From contig NZ_JAPVBG010000001.1 of assembly GCF_026967805.1 (NCBI RefSeq), positions 1,674,047-1,738,046 on the forward strand: a stretch of 64,000 nucleotides of DNA. The letters run 5' to 3'. This stretch comes from Blastococcus sp. VKM Ac-2987 (GTDB lineage Bacteria; Actinomycetota; Actinomycetes; Mycobacteriales; Geodermatophilaceae). The notes beneath the pieces were generated by a model. It saw only the letters and a program-made list of their open reading frames with translations. It was not told the DNA's origin and ran no database searches. Both the position numbers and the translations under genes were made by a program. Each line of letters starts with the position of its first letter. Position 1 is the stretch's first letter. Below are positions 16,703-26,109 of this stretch, piece after piece.

Positions 16703-17557
16703 TCACAGGGAGCGGACGGTACCGATCAGGTGCTCGGTGCCGCTGGTCGCGTTGCGGACGGCAGCATCCCAGCCGCCGTCGGCCTGCGCCGTGGACAGGA
16801 TGACCGTCGACGGCAGGAACAGCGGCTTGCGGAACCCGACGTCGACGGCGAACGCCTCCGGCAGCCGGTTGGCCACCGATGCCAGCACGCGGGCCTTCAC
16901 CCACATGCCGTGCGCGATCGCCCGCTTGAAGCCGAACGCCTTGGCGGTCAGGCCGGACAGGTGGATCGGGTTCACGTCGCCGGAGACCGCGGCGTACCGC
17001 CGGCCGGCGTCCGCGGGGACCCGCCAGGTGGCAGCCGCCCGGTCGAGGTCTCCCACGACAACCGTCACATCGGAATCCGGTGCGCCTGCGGGCGCCGTCG
17101 CGCCGCGCGCCAGGTACGTGGAGCGGCCGCGCCAGACCTCCGCGCCGCCGGCCGACACCGAGGCGCACAGGTCCACGGTCGCCCCGCCGCGGTGGGTGGC
17201 GAACCGCTCGGCCCACACCTCGAGGTCGAGCACCTCGTCGGTGCGCACCGGGCGCAGCGCCTCGATCCGGTTGCGCACGTGGACCAACCCGGGCAGGGCC
17301 AGCGGGAAGGCGCGGTCGCTCATCAGCGCCAGCTGCAGCGGGAAGGTGAGCACGTGCGGGTAGGTCGCCGGCAGGGCGTCGGCGACCGGGAACCGGCAGA
17401 CCCGGGCGTACGCGGCCAGATTCGCCGGGTCCACGGTCACGCCGGTGCGGGTCAGCCGGGTGTCGGGCAGGTCGCCGCCCCGGCCGCGCGCGGTGAGCGC
17501 GGCCCGGGCGAACAGCGCCGCCATGCTCGGCGGCTGCTCCGGCTCGGGAGCGGTCAT
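16703..17557 (-). CDS. MaoC-like (R)-3-hydroxyacyl dehydratase, HtdX-like
   Basis: 284 residues, double hot-dog fold expected. The C-terminal half has the hydratase-2 motif: SGDVNPIHLSGLTAKAFGFKRAIAHGMW (split here as SGDVNPIHLSG and AHGMW), with catalytic Asp and His. The N-terminal half is a degenerate hot-dog. Starts at ATG 17557, one nt after the stop of the reductase gene, so coupled; GTG 17566 is an alternative. In mycobacteria HtdX (Rv0241c) sits next to FabG4, exactly as here, so the pair probably performs reduction and dehydration of 3-oxoacyl thioesters in a type II fatty-acid-like cycle. Confidence 0.82.
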   Translation of the reverse strand: MTAPEPEQPPSMAALFARAALTARGRGGDLPDTRLTRTGVTVDPANLAAYARVCRFPVADALPATYPHVLTFPLQLALMSDRAFPLALPGLVHVRNRIEALRPVRTDEVLDLEVWAERFATHRGGATVDLCASVSAGGAEVWRGRSTYLARGATAPAGAPDSDVTVVVGDLDRAAATWRVPADAGRRYAAVSGDVNPIHLSGLTAKAFGFKRAIAHGMWVKARVLASVANRLPEAFAVDVGFRKPLFLPSTVILSTAQADGGWDAAVRNATSGTEHLIGTVRSL

Positions 17558-17558
17558 C

Positions 17559-18914
17559 TCAGGCACCGAGCAGCGACTGGCCGCAGACCCGCACCGTCTG
17601 CCCGTTGACCCCGGCGCTGCCCGGCTGCGACAGCCAGGCGATCGTCTCGGCGACGTCGACCGGCAGCCCGCCCTGCTGCAGCGAGTTGATCCGCGACCCG
17701 ATCTCCCGGGTGCCGAAGGGCATCTTCGCCGTCATCTCGGTGATGATGAACCCCGGCGCGACGGCGTTGATCGTGGCGCCGCGCTCGGCGAAGTGCGGCG
17801 CCCAGGCTCGCACCATCCCGATGACGCCGGCCTTGCTCGCCGCGTAGTTGGTCTGCCCGCGGTTGCCGGCGATGCCCGACTGCGAGCTGACGCAGACCAC
17901 CCGCGCGTCCGGCTTGAGCGCACCGTCGGTGTCGAGCAGGGCCTGGGTGATGTCCAGCTGCGCCTGCAGGTTGACCGCCATGACGGTGTTCCACCGGGCG
18001 GCGTCCATGTTGACCAGCAGCTTGTCGCGGGTGATGCCGGCGTTGTGCACGACGACGTCGGCCCCGCCGTGCCGCTCGGTCAGGTGCTCCACCAGCCGCT
18101 GCGGCGCGTCCTCGGCGGTGATGTCGAGCTGCAGCGCCGTCCCGCCGATCTCGTTGGCCACCCGGGCCAGCTTGTCCCCGGCCGCCGGGATGTCGACGGC
18201 GACGACGTGCGCCCCGTCCCGGGCCATGACCTCGGCGATCGCGGCCCCGATGCCGCGCGCGGCCCCGGTGACGACGGCGACCTTGCCGGCCAGCGGCTTC
18301 GCGTCGTCCTCCCCCGTGGGCACGTCGGCCGCCGAGAGGGTGAGCAGCTGCCCGTCGACGTAGGCCGACCGGCCGGAGAGGAAGAACCGGAGCGGGCTGG
18401 CCAGCGACCCCTCGGCACCTTCGGGCACGTGGATCGCGTTCGCCGTCGACCCGGCGCGGAGCTCCTTCGCGATGGAGCGGACCAGTCCGTCCACCGCCTG
18501 CCGCGCCGCGGCCTGCGCCGGGGAGCCGGCGTCCGACGGCGGGTCGGCCAGGACCAGCACCCGCCCGGATGCGCGCAGCCGCTTGATCGCCGGCGCCAGG
18601 AAGTCGTGCGCGGCGGCCAGGTCGCCGGGTCCGGTCAGGCCGGTCGCGTCGAGGACGACGGCCCCCAGCTTCTCGCCGTCGGTGCCGCCGTCGGCGGTGA
18701 CCGGGGACTGCACGGTCACCCCGGCGTCCCGGAGGACCGTCGTCACCGCGTCGCGCAGCCGGCCCGCGCCGGCCGAGCCGACCACCACCGGCCCGGGCAG
18801 CAGCGGCTCGCCGGGCTCGTAGCGGCGCAGCTCCACCGGGCGCGGCAGGCCCAGCTGCTCGGTGATCGTGGTGCCGACGCCGGAGTTGGCGAAGCTCGTG
18901 TACCAGTCAGCCAC
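17559..18914 (-). CDS. fabG4: high-molecular-weight 3-oxoacyl-ACP/CoA reductase (FabG4-like)
   Basis: 451 residues, nearly twice a normal FabG. N-terminal flavodoxin-like half (residues 1-200, VVVGSAGAG start) and C-terminal short-chain dehydrogenase half with TGAARGIG, VVHNAG, catalytic Ser in CVSSQSG and YAASK. This two-part layout is that of Mycobacterium tuberculosis FabG4 (Rv0242c), an NADH-using beta-ketoacyl reductase. Start GTG 18914 has GGAAGGA upstream; GTG 18932 is less likely. Followed immediately by the MaoC gene, preceded by the thiolase gene. Confidence 0.88.
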   Translation of the reverse strand: MADWYTSFANSGVGTTITEQLGLPRPVELRRYEPGEPLLPGPVVVGSAGAGRLRDAVTTVLRDAGVTVQSPVTADGGTDGEKLGAVVLDATGLTGPGDLAAAHDFLAPAIKRLRASGRVLVLADPPSDAGSPAQAAARQAVDGLVRSIAKELRAGSTANAIHVPEGAEGSLASPLRFFLSGRSAYVDGQLLTLSAADVPTGEDDAKPLAGKVAVVTGAARGIGAAIAEVMARDGAHVVAVDIPAAGDKLARVANEIGGTALQLDITAEDAPQRLVEHLTERHGGADVVVHNAGITRDKLLVNMDAARWNTVMAVNLQAQLDITQALLDTDGALKPDARVVCVSSQSGIAGNRGQTNYAASKAGVIGMVRAWAPHFAERGATINAVAPGFIITEMTAKMPFGTREIGSRINSLQQGGLPVDVAETIAWLSQPGSAGVNGQTVRVCGQSLLGA

Positions 18915-18993
18915 TGGAGATGTTCCTTCCACGGATGGGATGGGGCGTGCGCTCGGTGGCCGCGCCCGGGTCGACCCGGCGGCGGCTACCGGG

Positions 18994-20286
18994 TCAGGAC
19001 TCGAGGATGGCGACGACGCCCTGACCGCCGGCGGCGCAGATCGAGATCAGGCCGCGCTTGCCCGGGCCCGCCTCGTGCAGCGTCTTCGCCAGCGAGGCGA
19101 CGATCCGGCCGCCGGTCGCGGCGAACGGGTGCCCTGCGGCCAGCGACGAGCCGTGGACGTTGAGCTTCGCGCGGTCGATGGCGCCCAGCGGTGCGTCCAG
19201 GCCCAGCTTCTCCTTGCAGAACGCCGGGTCGTCCCAGGCCTTCATCGTCGCGAGCACCGTGGAGGCGAACGCCTCGTGGATCTCGTAGAAGTCGAAGTCC
19301 TGCAGCGAGAGGCCGTTGCGGGCCAGCAGCACCGGGACGGCGTAGACCGGCGCCATGAGCAGGCCCTCGCCGCCGTGCACGTAGTCCACGGCGGCGGTCT
19401 GCGCGTCGACCAGGTGCGCCAGCACCGGCAGCCCCTTCGCGGCGGCCCACTCGTCGGAGGCGAGCAGGACGGCGGAGGCGCCGTCGGTCAGCGGGGTGGA
19501 GTTGCCCGCCGTCATCGTGGCGCCGTCGCCCGTGCCGAAGACCGGCTTGAGCTTCGCCAGCTTCTCGACGCTGGAGTCGGGGCGCAGGTTGTTGTCCCGG
19601 GTCAGGCCGAGGAACGGCGTCACCAGGTCGTCGAAGAAGCCGCGGTCGTAGGCGGCGGCCATGTTCTGGTGCGAGCGGGCGGCGAGCTCGTCCTGCTCCT
19701 CACGGCCGATCTGCCACTCCTCCGCGGTGATCGCCGCGTGGTCGCCCATCGCGAGGCCGGTGCGGGGCTCGGCGTTGCGCGGCATGTCCGGCACCAGCTG
19801 CCCGGGGCGGATCCTCGCCAGCGCCTTGAGCCGGTCGCCCATGGTCTTGGCGCTGTTCAGCGAGATGAGCACCCGGCGCAGGTCGTCGCTGACGGCGAGC
19901 GGGGCGTCGGAGGTGGTGTCGACGCCGCCGGCGATGCCGGCCTCGATCTGCCCCAGGGCGATCTTGTTGGCGACGAGGACGGCCGCCTCCAGCCCGGTAC
20001 CGCAGGCCTGCTGGACGTCGTAGGCCGGCGTGGTGGGCGCCAGCTTCGAGCCGAGCACCGCCTCGCGGGTCAGGTTGTAGTCACGCGCGTGCTTGAGGAC
20101 GGCGCCGGCGACGACCTCGCCGACCGATTCGCCCTGCAGGCCGAACCGGGCGACCAGCCCGTCGAGCGTGGCGGTGAGCATGTCCTGGTTGGACGCCTGC
20201 GCGTAGGCGGAGTTGGACCGCGCGAACGGGATCCGGTTGCCGCCGACGATCGCGGCCTTGCGGGTGGCCGGGTTCTGGGTAGCCAT
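18994..20286 (-). CDS. acetyl-CoA C-acetyltransferase / thiolase (FadA2-like)
   Basis: 430 residues. Catalytic Cys in VQQACGTGLEAA (about residue 96), the EIHEAFA motif, HGSSLAAGHPFAATGGR with the active-site His, and the second Cys in ISICAAGGQG. Start ATG 20286 with GGAGG six bases before; longer readings run through the promoter region and into the divergent TetR gene. First gene of the thiolase-FabG4-MaoC unit. Thiolysis (degradation) or condensation are both possible; with FabG4 and MaoC downstream the set could run either beta-oxidation with (R) intermediates or reverse. Confidence 0.9.
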   Translation of the reverse strand: MATQNPATRKAAIVGGNRIPFARSNSAYAQASNQDMLTATLDGLVARFGLQGESVGEVVAGAVLKHARDYNLTREAVLGSKLAPTTPAYDVQQACGTGLEAAVLVANKIALGQIEAGIAGGVDTTSDAPLAVSDDLRRVLISLNSAKTMGDRLKALARIRPGQLVPDMPRNAEPRTGLAMGDHAAITAEEWQIGREEQDELAARSHQNMAAAYDRGFFDDLVTPFLGLTRDNNLRPDSSVEKLAKLKPVFGTGDGATMTAGNSTPLTDGASAVLLASDEWAAAKGLPVLAHLVDAQTAAVDYVHGGEGLLMAPVYAVPVLLARNGLSLQDFDFYEIHEAFASTVLATMKAWDDPAFCKEKLGLDAPLGAIDRAKLNVHGSSLAAGHPFAATGGRIVASLAKTLHEAGPGKRGLISICAAGGQGVVAILES

Positions 20287-20320
20287 CAGGACCTCCGAGC
20301 TCGGGTGGGACTGGCCGGTA

Positions 20321-20343
20321 CCCACAGTACCCGGTACCGTGGG
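20321..20343. promoter_or_regulatory. TetR operator candidate covering both divergent -10 boxes
   Basis: A 23-bp near palindrome, CCCACAGTACC at the left and GGTACCGTGGG at the right. The right arm contains TACCGT (20335-20340), 7 nt before the TetR GTG; the left arm contains TACTGT on the minus strand (20329-20324), preceded 18 nt upstream by TTTCAC, for the thiolase gene. Binding of the TetR dimer would block both promoters at once. The role is inferred from position. Confidence 0.65.
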
Positions 20344-20347
20344 TTCC

Positions 20348-21103
20348 GTGAAACCCGAGGCGGTGCAGCTCCCGCAGCAGACGACGGTGACCGACCACCG
20401 GACGCCGGCGGAGCAGGTGGCACCCGACGGCGTCAGCGGCCAGCCGAAGCCGGCCCTCGAGCGGGCCGCCGCGCGCGACCGGCGGGACTCCCGCTGGGAC
20501 GAGCACCGTCGCGCCCGCCGCGCCGCGCTGGTCGACGCAGCCGTCGTCGCCGTCGGCAAGCACGGCGCCGGCGTGGGGATGGACGAGATCGCGGCCGAGG
20601 CGGGGACGAGCAAGACCGTCGTCTACCGGCACTTCGCCGACCGCAGCGACCTGCACGTCGCCGTCTGCACCCGGGTGGCCGAGCAGCTGCTGCCCACGCT
20701 CCGGGCGGCGATGCGCAGCTCCGACCAGCCGCGGGACATGCTCGGCGCCGCCGTCGAGGCCTACCTGGCCTTCCTGGAGGCCGATCCCGAGCTCTACCGC
20801 TTCGTCGTCCACGGCCAGTCCGGCACGGCCGACACCGACGACCCGATCACCGGCCTGTCCGACCTCGTCGGCGACCAGGCGGCCGCCATCCTGGCCCCGG
20901 CGCTGGAGCAGGCCGGCCGCGACCCGGTCGCCGCCGCACCCTGGGGCCACGCCGTCGTCGGGCTGGTCCGCGCCGCCGCCGACTGGTGGCTGCGCGCCGG
21001 CCGCCCGATGCCGCGCCGCGACCTCGCCGCCCACCTCACCGATCTCGCCTGGGCCGGACTTTCCGGCGTCGTGACCACCGAACCCCGCAAGGAGGAACTG
21101 TGA
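20348..21103 (+). CDS. TetR-family transcriptional regulator
   Basis: 251 residues. After a 60-residue charged N-terminal extension comes the helix-turn-helix: RRAALVDAAVVAVGKHGAG, MDEIAAEAGTSKTVVYRHFADR (recognition helix TSKTVVYRHF). The C-terminal ligand domain is all-helical. Start GTG 20348 is leaderless by the -10 box at 20335. The gene overlaps the acyl-CoA oxidase-like gene (GTGA), so repressor and enzyme are co-expressed, and it faces the thiolase operon across a palindromic operator. The ligand is likely an acyl-CoA; inferred from neighbours. Confidence 0.88.
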   Translation: MKPEAVQLPQQTTVTDHRTPAEQVAPDGVSGQPKPALERAAARDRRDSRWDEHRRARRAALVDAAVVAVGKHGAGVGMDEIAAEAGTSKTVVYRHFADRSDLHVAVCTRVAEQLLPTLRAAMRSSDQPRDMLGAAVEAYLAFLEADPELYRFVVHGQSGTADTDDPITGLSDLVGDQAAAILAPALEQAGRDPVAAAPWGHAVVGLVRAAADWWLRAGRPMPRRDLAAHLTDLAWAGLSGVVTTEPRKEEL

Positions 21104-23151
21104 CGAGCACCCTGCCCACCACGGTCGACCCGGCCCGCCTCCAGGAGGCCCTCGACGGCCGCTGGGCGCACGTGCGCCGCGAGGCACGGGAGAAGCTGCA
21201 CGACCCCGACATGCTGCCGGTCTACGGCGAGACGATGGCGCAGGCCCGGGAGCGGGTCACCCGCATGACGGCGAAGCTGGCGGAGTCCGGCCGCGTCACC
21301 CTCGGCTTCCCCAAGGAGTACGGCGGCGAGGCCGATGCCGGCGGCTCGGTCACCTCGATCGAGATGCTGGCCTTCACCGACCTGTCGCTCATGGTCAAGG
21401 CCGGCGTCCAGTGGGGGCTGTTCGGCGGCGCCGTCCAGCTGCTCGGCACCCACCGGCACCACGAGGCCTACCTGCGCGACATCATGAGCTTCGACCTGCC
21501 CGGCTGCTTCGCCATGACCGAGACCGGCCACGGCTCCGACGTCCAGCAGCTGCGCACGACGTGCACCTACGACCCCGCGACGCAGACCTTCGACCTGCAC
21601 ACCCCGCACGCGGCGGCGCGCAAGGACTACATCGGCAACGCGGCCGAGGACGGCCGGATGGCCGTCGTCTTCGCGCAGCTGGTCACCCGGGGCCAGAACC
21701 ACGGCGTGCACGCCTGGCTGGTGCCGATCCGCGACGAGGACGGCGCGCCGATGCCCGGCGTCACGATCGGCGACGACGGCCCCAAGGCCGGGCTGCTCGG
21801 CGTCGACAACGGCCGTTTGGGCTTCGACCACGTGTCCGTGCCGCGCGACATGCTGCTGGACCGGTTCGGGCAGGTCGCCGAGGACGGCACGTACACCAGC
21901 TCGATCGAGAACGAGACCCGCCGCTTCTTCACCATGCTCGGCACCCTGGTGCGCGGCCGGGTGAGCGTCGGCGGCTCGGCGTCCTCGGCGACGAAGCTCG
22001 CGCTGGACATCGCCGTCCGGTACGGCGAGGTCCGCCGCCAGTTCGCCGCCCCCGGCGAGGAGCGCGAGGTCGTCATCAACGACTACCTGGTGCACCAGCG
22101 CAAGCTGCTGCCCGCCCTGGCGACCTCCTACGCGCTCGCCTTCGCGCAGGAGGAGCTGACCGGGACCATGCACGACATCCACACCGCCGTGCACGAGCAC
22201 GGCCAGGACGTCGACGAGGTCGCCCAGCGGGAGCTGGAATCCCGCGCCGCCGGGCTGAAGGCGGCCCAGACCTGGCACGCCACCCGCACCATCCAGATGT
22301 GCCGCGAGGCGTGCGGCGGCGCCGGCTACCTGCAGGAGAACCGGCTGCCGCACCTCAAGGCCGACACCGACGTCTTCACCACCTTCGAGGGCGACAACAC
22401 CGTCCTGCTGCAGCTGGTCGCGAAGGGCCTGCTCACCGGGTACCGCGACGCCTTCGGCTCGCTGGACGGCTGGGGCCGCGTCGGCTTCGTCGCCGACATG
22501 GTCCGCGAGACGGTGCTGGAGCGGACGGCGGCCCGCGCACTCCTCCAGCGGCTCGTCGACGCCGTCCCCGGCCGGGACGACGAGGTGCCGATGCTCGACC
22601 GCGGCTGGCAGGCCAAGATGCTCGAGTTCCGCGAGAAGCACGCGCTCGAGGGCGCCATCCGGCGGCTGCGGAAGAACTCCACCACCGACGGCATGGCCCC
22701 GTTCGACGTCTTCAACGACGTCCAGGACCACGTCCTGAAGACGGCGGAGGCGCACATCGACCGGGTCGTCCTGGAGGCGTTCGTCGAAGGCGTGGACCGC
22801 ATCGCCGACCCCGCGGCGAAGAAGCTGCTGGACACCCTGTGCGACCTCTACGCGCTGTCGACCATCGAGGCCGACAAGGGCTGGTTCCTCGAGCACGGCC
22901 AGCTCTCGCCGGCGCGCGCCAAGACGCTGACGGCCACGGTGAACTCGCTGGTCAAGGAGCTGCGGCCGCACATGGTCACGCTGGTCGACGCCTTCGCCAT
23001 CCCGGCCGACTGGAAGGCCGCGGCCATCCTGGACGAGGAGCCGGCCCGGCAGGAGGCCATGGCCGCCCGCGACGCCGAGCTGCGCGCGGCCACCGGCGCG
23101 GAAACCCCCGAGGGAACCGCGACCGACCTGGACGTCCCGCCCGGCCAGTGA
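21100..23151 (+). CDS. acyl-CoA dehydrogenase/oxidase family protein (ACOX-like)
   Basis: 683 residues, much longer than a normal acyl-CoA dehydrogenase and close to acyl-CoA oxidases. Flavin-contact motif CFAMTETGHGSDVQQL at about residue 130, RGRVSVGG in the middle, and the catalytic Glu in VFTTFEGDNTVLLQL, the acyl-CoA-oxidase form of the motif; an oxidase-type helical C-terminal domain follows (450-680). Start GTG 21100 overlaps the TetR stop, with AAGGAGG four bases before. Whether it uses O2 or an electron-transfer flavoprotein cannot be read from sequence. Convergent with the phosphatase gene, 18 nt apart. Confidence 0.85.
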   Translation: MTSTLPTTVDPARLQEALDGRWAHVRREAREKLHDPDMLPVYGETMAQARERVTRMTAKLAESGRVTLGFPKEYGGEADAGGSVTSIEMLAFTDLSLMVKAGVQWGLFGGAVQLLGTHRHHEAYLRDIMSFDLPGCFAMTETGHGSDVQQLRTTCTYDPATQTFDLHTPHAAARKDYIGNAAEDGRMAVVFAQLVTRGQNHGVHAWLVPIRDEDGAPMPGVTIGDDGPKAGLLGVDNGRLGFDHVSVPRDMLLDRFGQVAEDGTYTSSIENETRRFFTMLGTLVRGRVSVGGSASSATKLALDIAVRYGEVRRQFAAPGEEREVVINDYLVHQRKLLPALATSYALAFAQEELTGTMHDIHTAVHEHGQDVDEVAQRELESRAAGLKAAQTWHATRTIQMCREACGGAGYLQENRLPHLKADTDVFTTFEGDNTVLLQLVAKGLLTGYRDAFGSLDGWGRVGFVADMVRETVLERTAARALLQRLVDAVPGRDDEVPMLDRGWQAKMLEFREKHALEGAIRRLRKNSTTDGMAPFDVFNDVQDHVLKTAEAHIDRVVLEAFVEGVDRIADPAAKKLLDTLCDLYALSTIEADKGWFLEHGQLSPARAKTLTATVNSLVKELRPHMVTLVDAFAIPADWKAAAILDEEPARQEAMAARDAELRAATGAETPEGTATDLDVPPGQ

Positions 23152-23169
23152 CGCGCCGCCCGCACCGGG

Positions 23170-25926
23170 TCAGCCCTCGGGCACCAGCCGGACGGCGAGG
23201 ACGGCGACGTCGTCCTCGGCGTCGGGCAGGATCATCCGCGCGAGGACGCGGTCGCACACCTGGTCCAGCGGCAGCCCCTCGCACTCGCCGAGCACCTCGA
23301 GCAGCTGCTCGGTCCCGGCGTCGATGTCCCGGTCGCGCCGCTCCACCAGCCCGTCGGTGTAGAGCAGCACGGTCGACCCGGGGGCGAGGACGGCCACGTG
23401 GTCCTCCCGCACCGTCTCCGGCGCGACGCCGAGCAGCAGGTCGGCCTGCTTGCCGTCCAGCAGCAGCACGCTGCCGTCGGAGGCCAGCAGGGCCGGCGGC
23501 GGGTGCCCGGCGTTGGCCCAGCGCAGCCGCATCCGGCCGGCCTCGTCGCCGGGCTCCGGCTCGAGGTGGGCGACCAGGGCGGTGGCCATGGTGTCCAGCG
23601 CCAGGCCCTGGACGGCCCGGTCGAGCTCGCTGAGCACCTCGGCCGGTGAGCCGCCGCTGGAGTAGCTGATCCCGCGCAGCAGGCCGCGGACCTGGCCCAT
23701 CGCCGCGGCCGCGCGGGTGTCGTGGCCGACGACGTCGCCGATGGCGAGCACCGTCGTCCCGCCGCGCTGCAGGAAGGCGTCGTACCAGTCGCCACCGATC
23801 TCGGCGCCCTCGGCGGCCGGCACGTAGCGGACGACGATCTCGCAGTGGTCCGGCTGCGGCGGCTCGGTGAGCATGCTGCGCTGCAGCACGTCGGCCAGGT
23901 CGCGCTGCTGGCCGTAGAGCCGCGCCTGGTGCAGCGCCAGACCGGCCCGGCGGCCGATCTCCACGGCGGTGTCCACCTCGGCCTCACCCAGCGGTCCGCG
24001 CTCCTCGCGGGTGAACAGGCCGAGGGCACCCAGCCCCTGCCCGCGTGCGAGGAGCGGGACGACGACGCCGGAGGAGGCGCCGAGGCGGGCGAAGAGCTCG
24101 CGCGCGGCGGGATCGGGCAGCGCCCGCTGCACCCGCTCCCAGTCGATCGCCGGCAGCACCACCGGGCGGCCGGTGGCCGTGACCCGCCGCGCCGCGGAGT
24201 CCTCGGTCATCACCGCGACCATCGAGCGGACGAACGCCTCGAGCTCCTCCCGCCGCGACGGGTCGCGGTGGCTGCTGGCCACCCCGTGCAGCCGGCCCTG
24301 CTCGTCGGTGACCACGATCCAGCACCAGTCGGCGAGCTCCGGGACGACCAGCTGCGCCAGCTGCCGGATCTGCTGGTCGATGTCCAGCGTGCCCGAGAGC
24401 ACCCGGCCGGCGTCGGCGAGCAGCCGCAGCCGCTGGTTGGCCTGGGCCATCGCCGCCACCGCGTCGGCGCGTGCGGCGTCGGCCTGCAGCCGCGAGACGC
24501 TCAGCGCGATCTGGGCGGCGAGCGCCTCGAGCACCTCGACGTCGTCGCCGGCGAACTCGTGGTCGACGGTCCAGACGACGACGAACGCGCCCAGCACCCG
24601 CCCCTCGACCCGCAGCGGCAGCGCGGCCACCGAGCGCAGGCCCAGCAGGTCGGCGACCGGCGCGAGCGCGGGGAACCGGGTCACCGCATCGGCGTGGTCG
24701 CCGAGCAGCAGCCGGTGCCCGTGGCGGGCCACGTACTGGGCCGGCAGCGCGTCGTCCAGGGGCAGCTCGACGCCGTCGGCCAGGGCCACGTCGGGACGGC
24801 CGTCCCGGACGGCCGCCAGCAGATTGGCCGTCATGTGCAGGCGCAGCGAGCCGCCGGGTGAGTCGAAGATGGCCAGCCCGCTGGACTGCGCGCCGAGAAC
24901 CTGGGCCCCGCGCAGCACCACGTCGGCGAGCTGGTCCAGGCGGGCGGCGTTGGCCAGCTCGGCCGCCACCTCGGCGATGGCCGCGGCGCGCTGGACGGCG
25001 GTGAGCCGCTGCTGCGCCTGCCCGCGGGCGTCGGTGGTGTCCAGCACCGTGCCGAGGACCCGGGCCGGCGCACCCGAGCTGTCGGTCACCACGCGGCCGC
25101 GGGCGAGCACCCAGCGGACGGCGCCGTCGGGCCGGTTCACCCGGAACTCGACGGTGTAGTCGCTGCGCTCCTCGATGGCGACCCGCATCGCCTCCTCGAT
25201 GGCGGCGTGGTCGTCGGGGTGCACGTGCTCGGTCAGCACGACGTCCAGGGAGTCGAGGTCGACCGCGGCGTCCAGGCCGAACAACGCCGCGCACCGCTCG
25301 TCCCAGTGGATGGCCTCGGTGCGCAGGTCGCGCTCCCAGATGCCCACCGAGCCGGCCTCCAGGGCCACCTCCAGCCAGGCGGCGGAGGTGCCGACCGCCG
25401 ATTGGGCGGCGGAGAGCTCCAGCTCGGCGACGACGGAGGCGGCCAGCTGCTCCAGGAGCTCGGCGGCGTCCCCGCTCCAGGCGCGCGGCGCGGAGTCGTA
25501 GACCGCCAGCGCCCCGACCACCTGGCCGGAGGCGGCCATGAGCGGGGCCCCCAGGTAGGACCCGACCTGGCCGGAGGTGACGGCGGGCAGGTCGGCGACC
25601 CGCTCCTCCTCGGCGGCGGCGGCGATGCTCAGCGGCCGGCCCTGGCGCACGGTGATCGCGGACAGGGCGCCGGTCAGCAGCGCCGGGCCGCCCACCACGC
25701 CGGCCGGCAGCCCGTACCCGCCGACGACGACGTCGTGGTCGGTGAAGAGGGTGACCTTGGCGTGCGCGGCCCCCAGCAGCCGGGCGGCGAGCCCCGACAG
25801 CCGGTCGAAGGCGGCCGGGCCGCGGACCTCCAGCAGCAGCCGCCGCGCCGCGGCGATCCGCAGCGGATCGGTCAGCGGGTCGTCGGCCGGCGAGCCCGCG
25901 GGGAGGGTGGGAGCAGACGTGGCCAC
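23170..25926 (-). CDS. PP2C/SpoIIE-type protein phosphatase with GAF-PAS-GAF-GAF sensor array
   Basis: 918 residues, cytosolic (no membrane segment). By eye: GAF about 20-170, PAS/PAC about 180-295 (IHWDERCAALFGLD, then EFRVNRPDGAVRWV), GAF about 310-460, GAF about 480-640, and a PP2C-like phosphatase from about 680 with EIGGDWYDAF, AIGDVVGHD, WANAGHPPP and DDVAVLAVRL, which hold the metal-binding Asp/Gly. Such proteins dephosphorylate anti-sigma-factor antagonists in partner-switching pathways. No RsbW-type kinase or STAS gene is in the window. Start GTG 25926 has GGAGG five bases before; the frame stays open upstream for over 1.5 kb but this is codon bias. Confidence 0.88.
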   Translation of the reverse strand: MATSAPTLPAGSPADDPLTDPLRIAAARRLLLEVRGPAAFDRLSGLAARLLGAAHAKVTLFTDHDVVVGGYGLPAGVVGGPALLTGALSAITVRQGRPLSIAAAAEEERVADLPAVTSGQVGSYLGAPLMAASGQVVGALAVYDSAPRAWSGDAAELLEQLAASVVAELELSAAQSAVGTSAAWLEVALEAGSVGIWERDLRTEAIHWDERCAALFGLDAAVDLDSLDVVLTEHVHPDDHAAIEEAMRVAIEERSDYTVEFRVNRPDGAVRWVLARGRVVTDSSGAPARVLGTVLDTTDARGQAQQRLTAVQRAAAIAEVAAELANAARLDQLADVVLRGAQVLGAQSSGLAIFDSPGGSLRLHMTANLLAAVRDGRPDVALADGVELPLDDALPAQYVARHGHRLLLGDHADAVTRFPALAPVADLLGLRSVAALPLRVEGRVLGAFVVVWTVDHEFAGDDVEVLEALAAQIALSVSRLQADAARADAVAAMAQANQRLRLLADAGRVLSGTLDIDQQIRQLAQLVVPELADWCWIVVTDEQGRLHGVASSHRDPSRREELEAFVRSMVAVMTEDSAARRVTATGRPVVLPAIDWERVQRALPDPAARELFARLGASSGVVVPLLARGQGLGALGLFTREERGPLGEAEVDTAVEIGRRAGLALHQARLYGQQRDLADVLQRSMLTEPPQPDHCEIVVRYVPAAEGAEIGGDWYDAFLQRGGTTVLAIGDVVGHDTRAAAAMGQVRGLLRGISYSSGGSPAEVLSELDRAVQGLALDTMATALVAHLEPEPGDEAGRMRLRWANAGHPPPALLASDGSVLLLDGKQADLLLGVAPETVREDHVAVLAPGSTVLLYTDGLVERRDRDIDAGTEQLLEVLGECEGLPLDQVCDRVLARMILPDAEDDVAVLAVRLVPEG

Positions 25927-26109
25927 GCACTCCTCCACCCGGCTCGCCGCACCCGGCCGGGCGCGCACCAGTGCACATGCTGGCACGCCCGGCCGCGCGG
26001 GACGGGATCGACGTCCCGCGGGATGCGGGTCGCGCGCCGCGGGCCCCCGTCGGGGTGAGCCCGCGCAGCCGGGATCAAGCTCCGCGGGCCCCGCGCCGAT
26101 ACCCCCTGC

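Noticed and set aside
18862-21099. Apparent N-terminal extension of the acyl-CoA oxidase-like gene
   Set aside because: It is antisense to thiolase and runs through the TetR gene in another frame; GTG 21100 has a ribosome-binding site and fits the family length.
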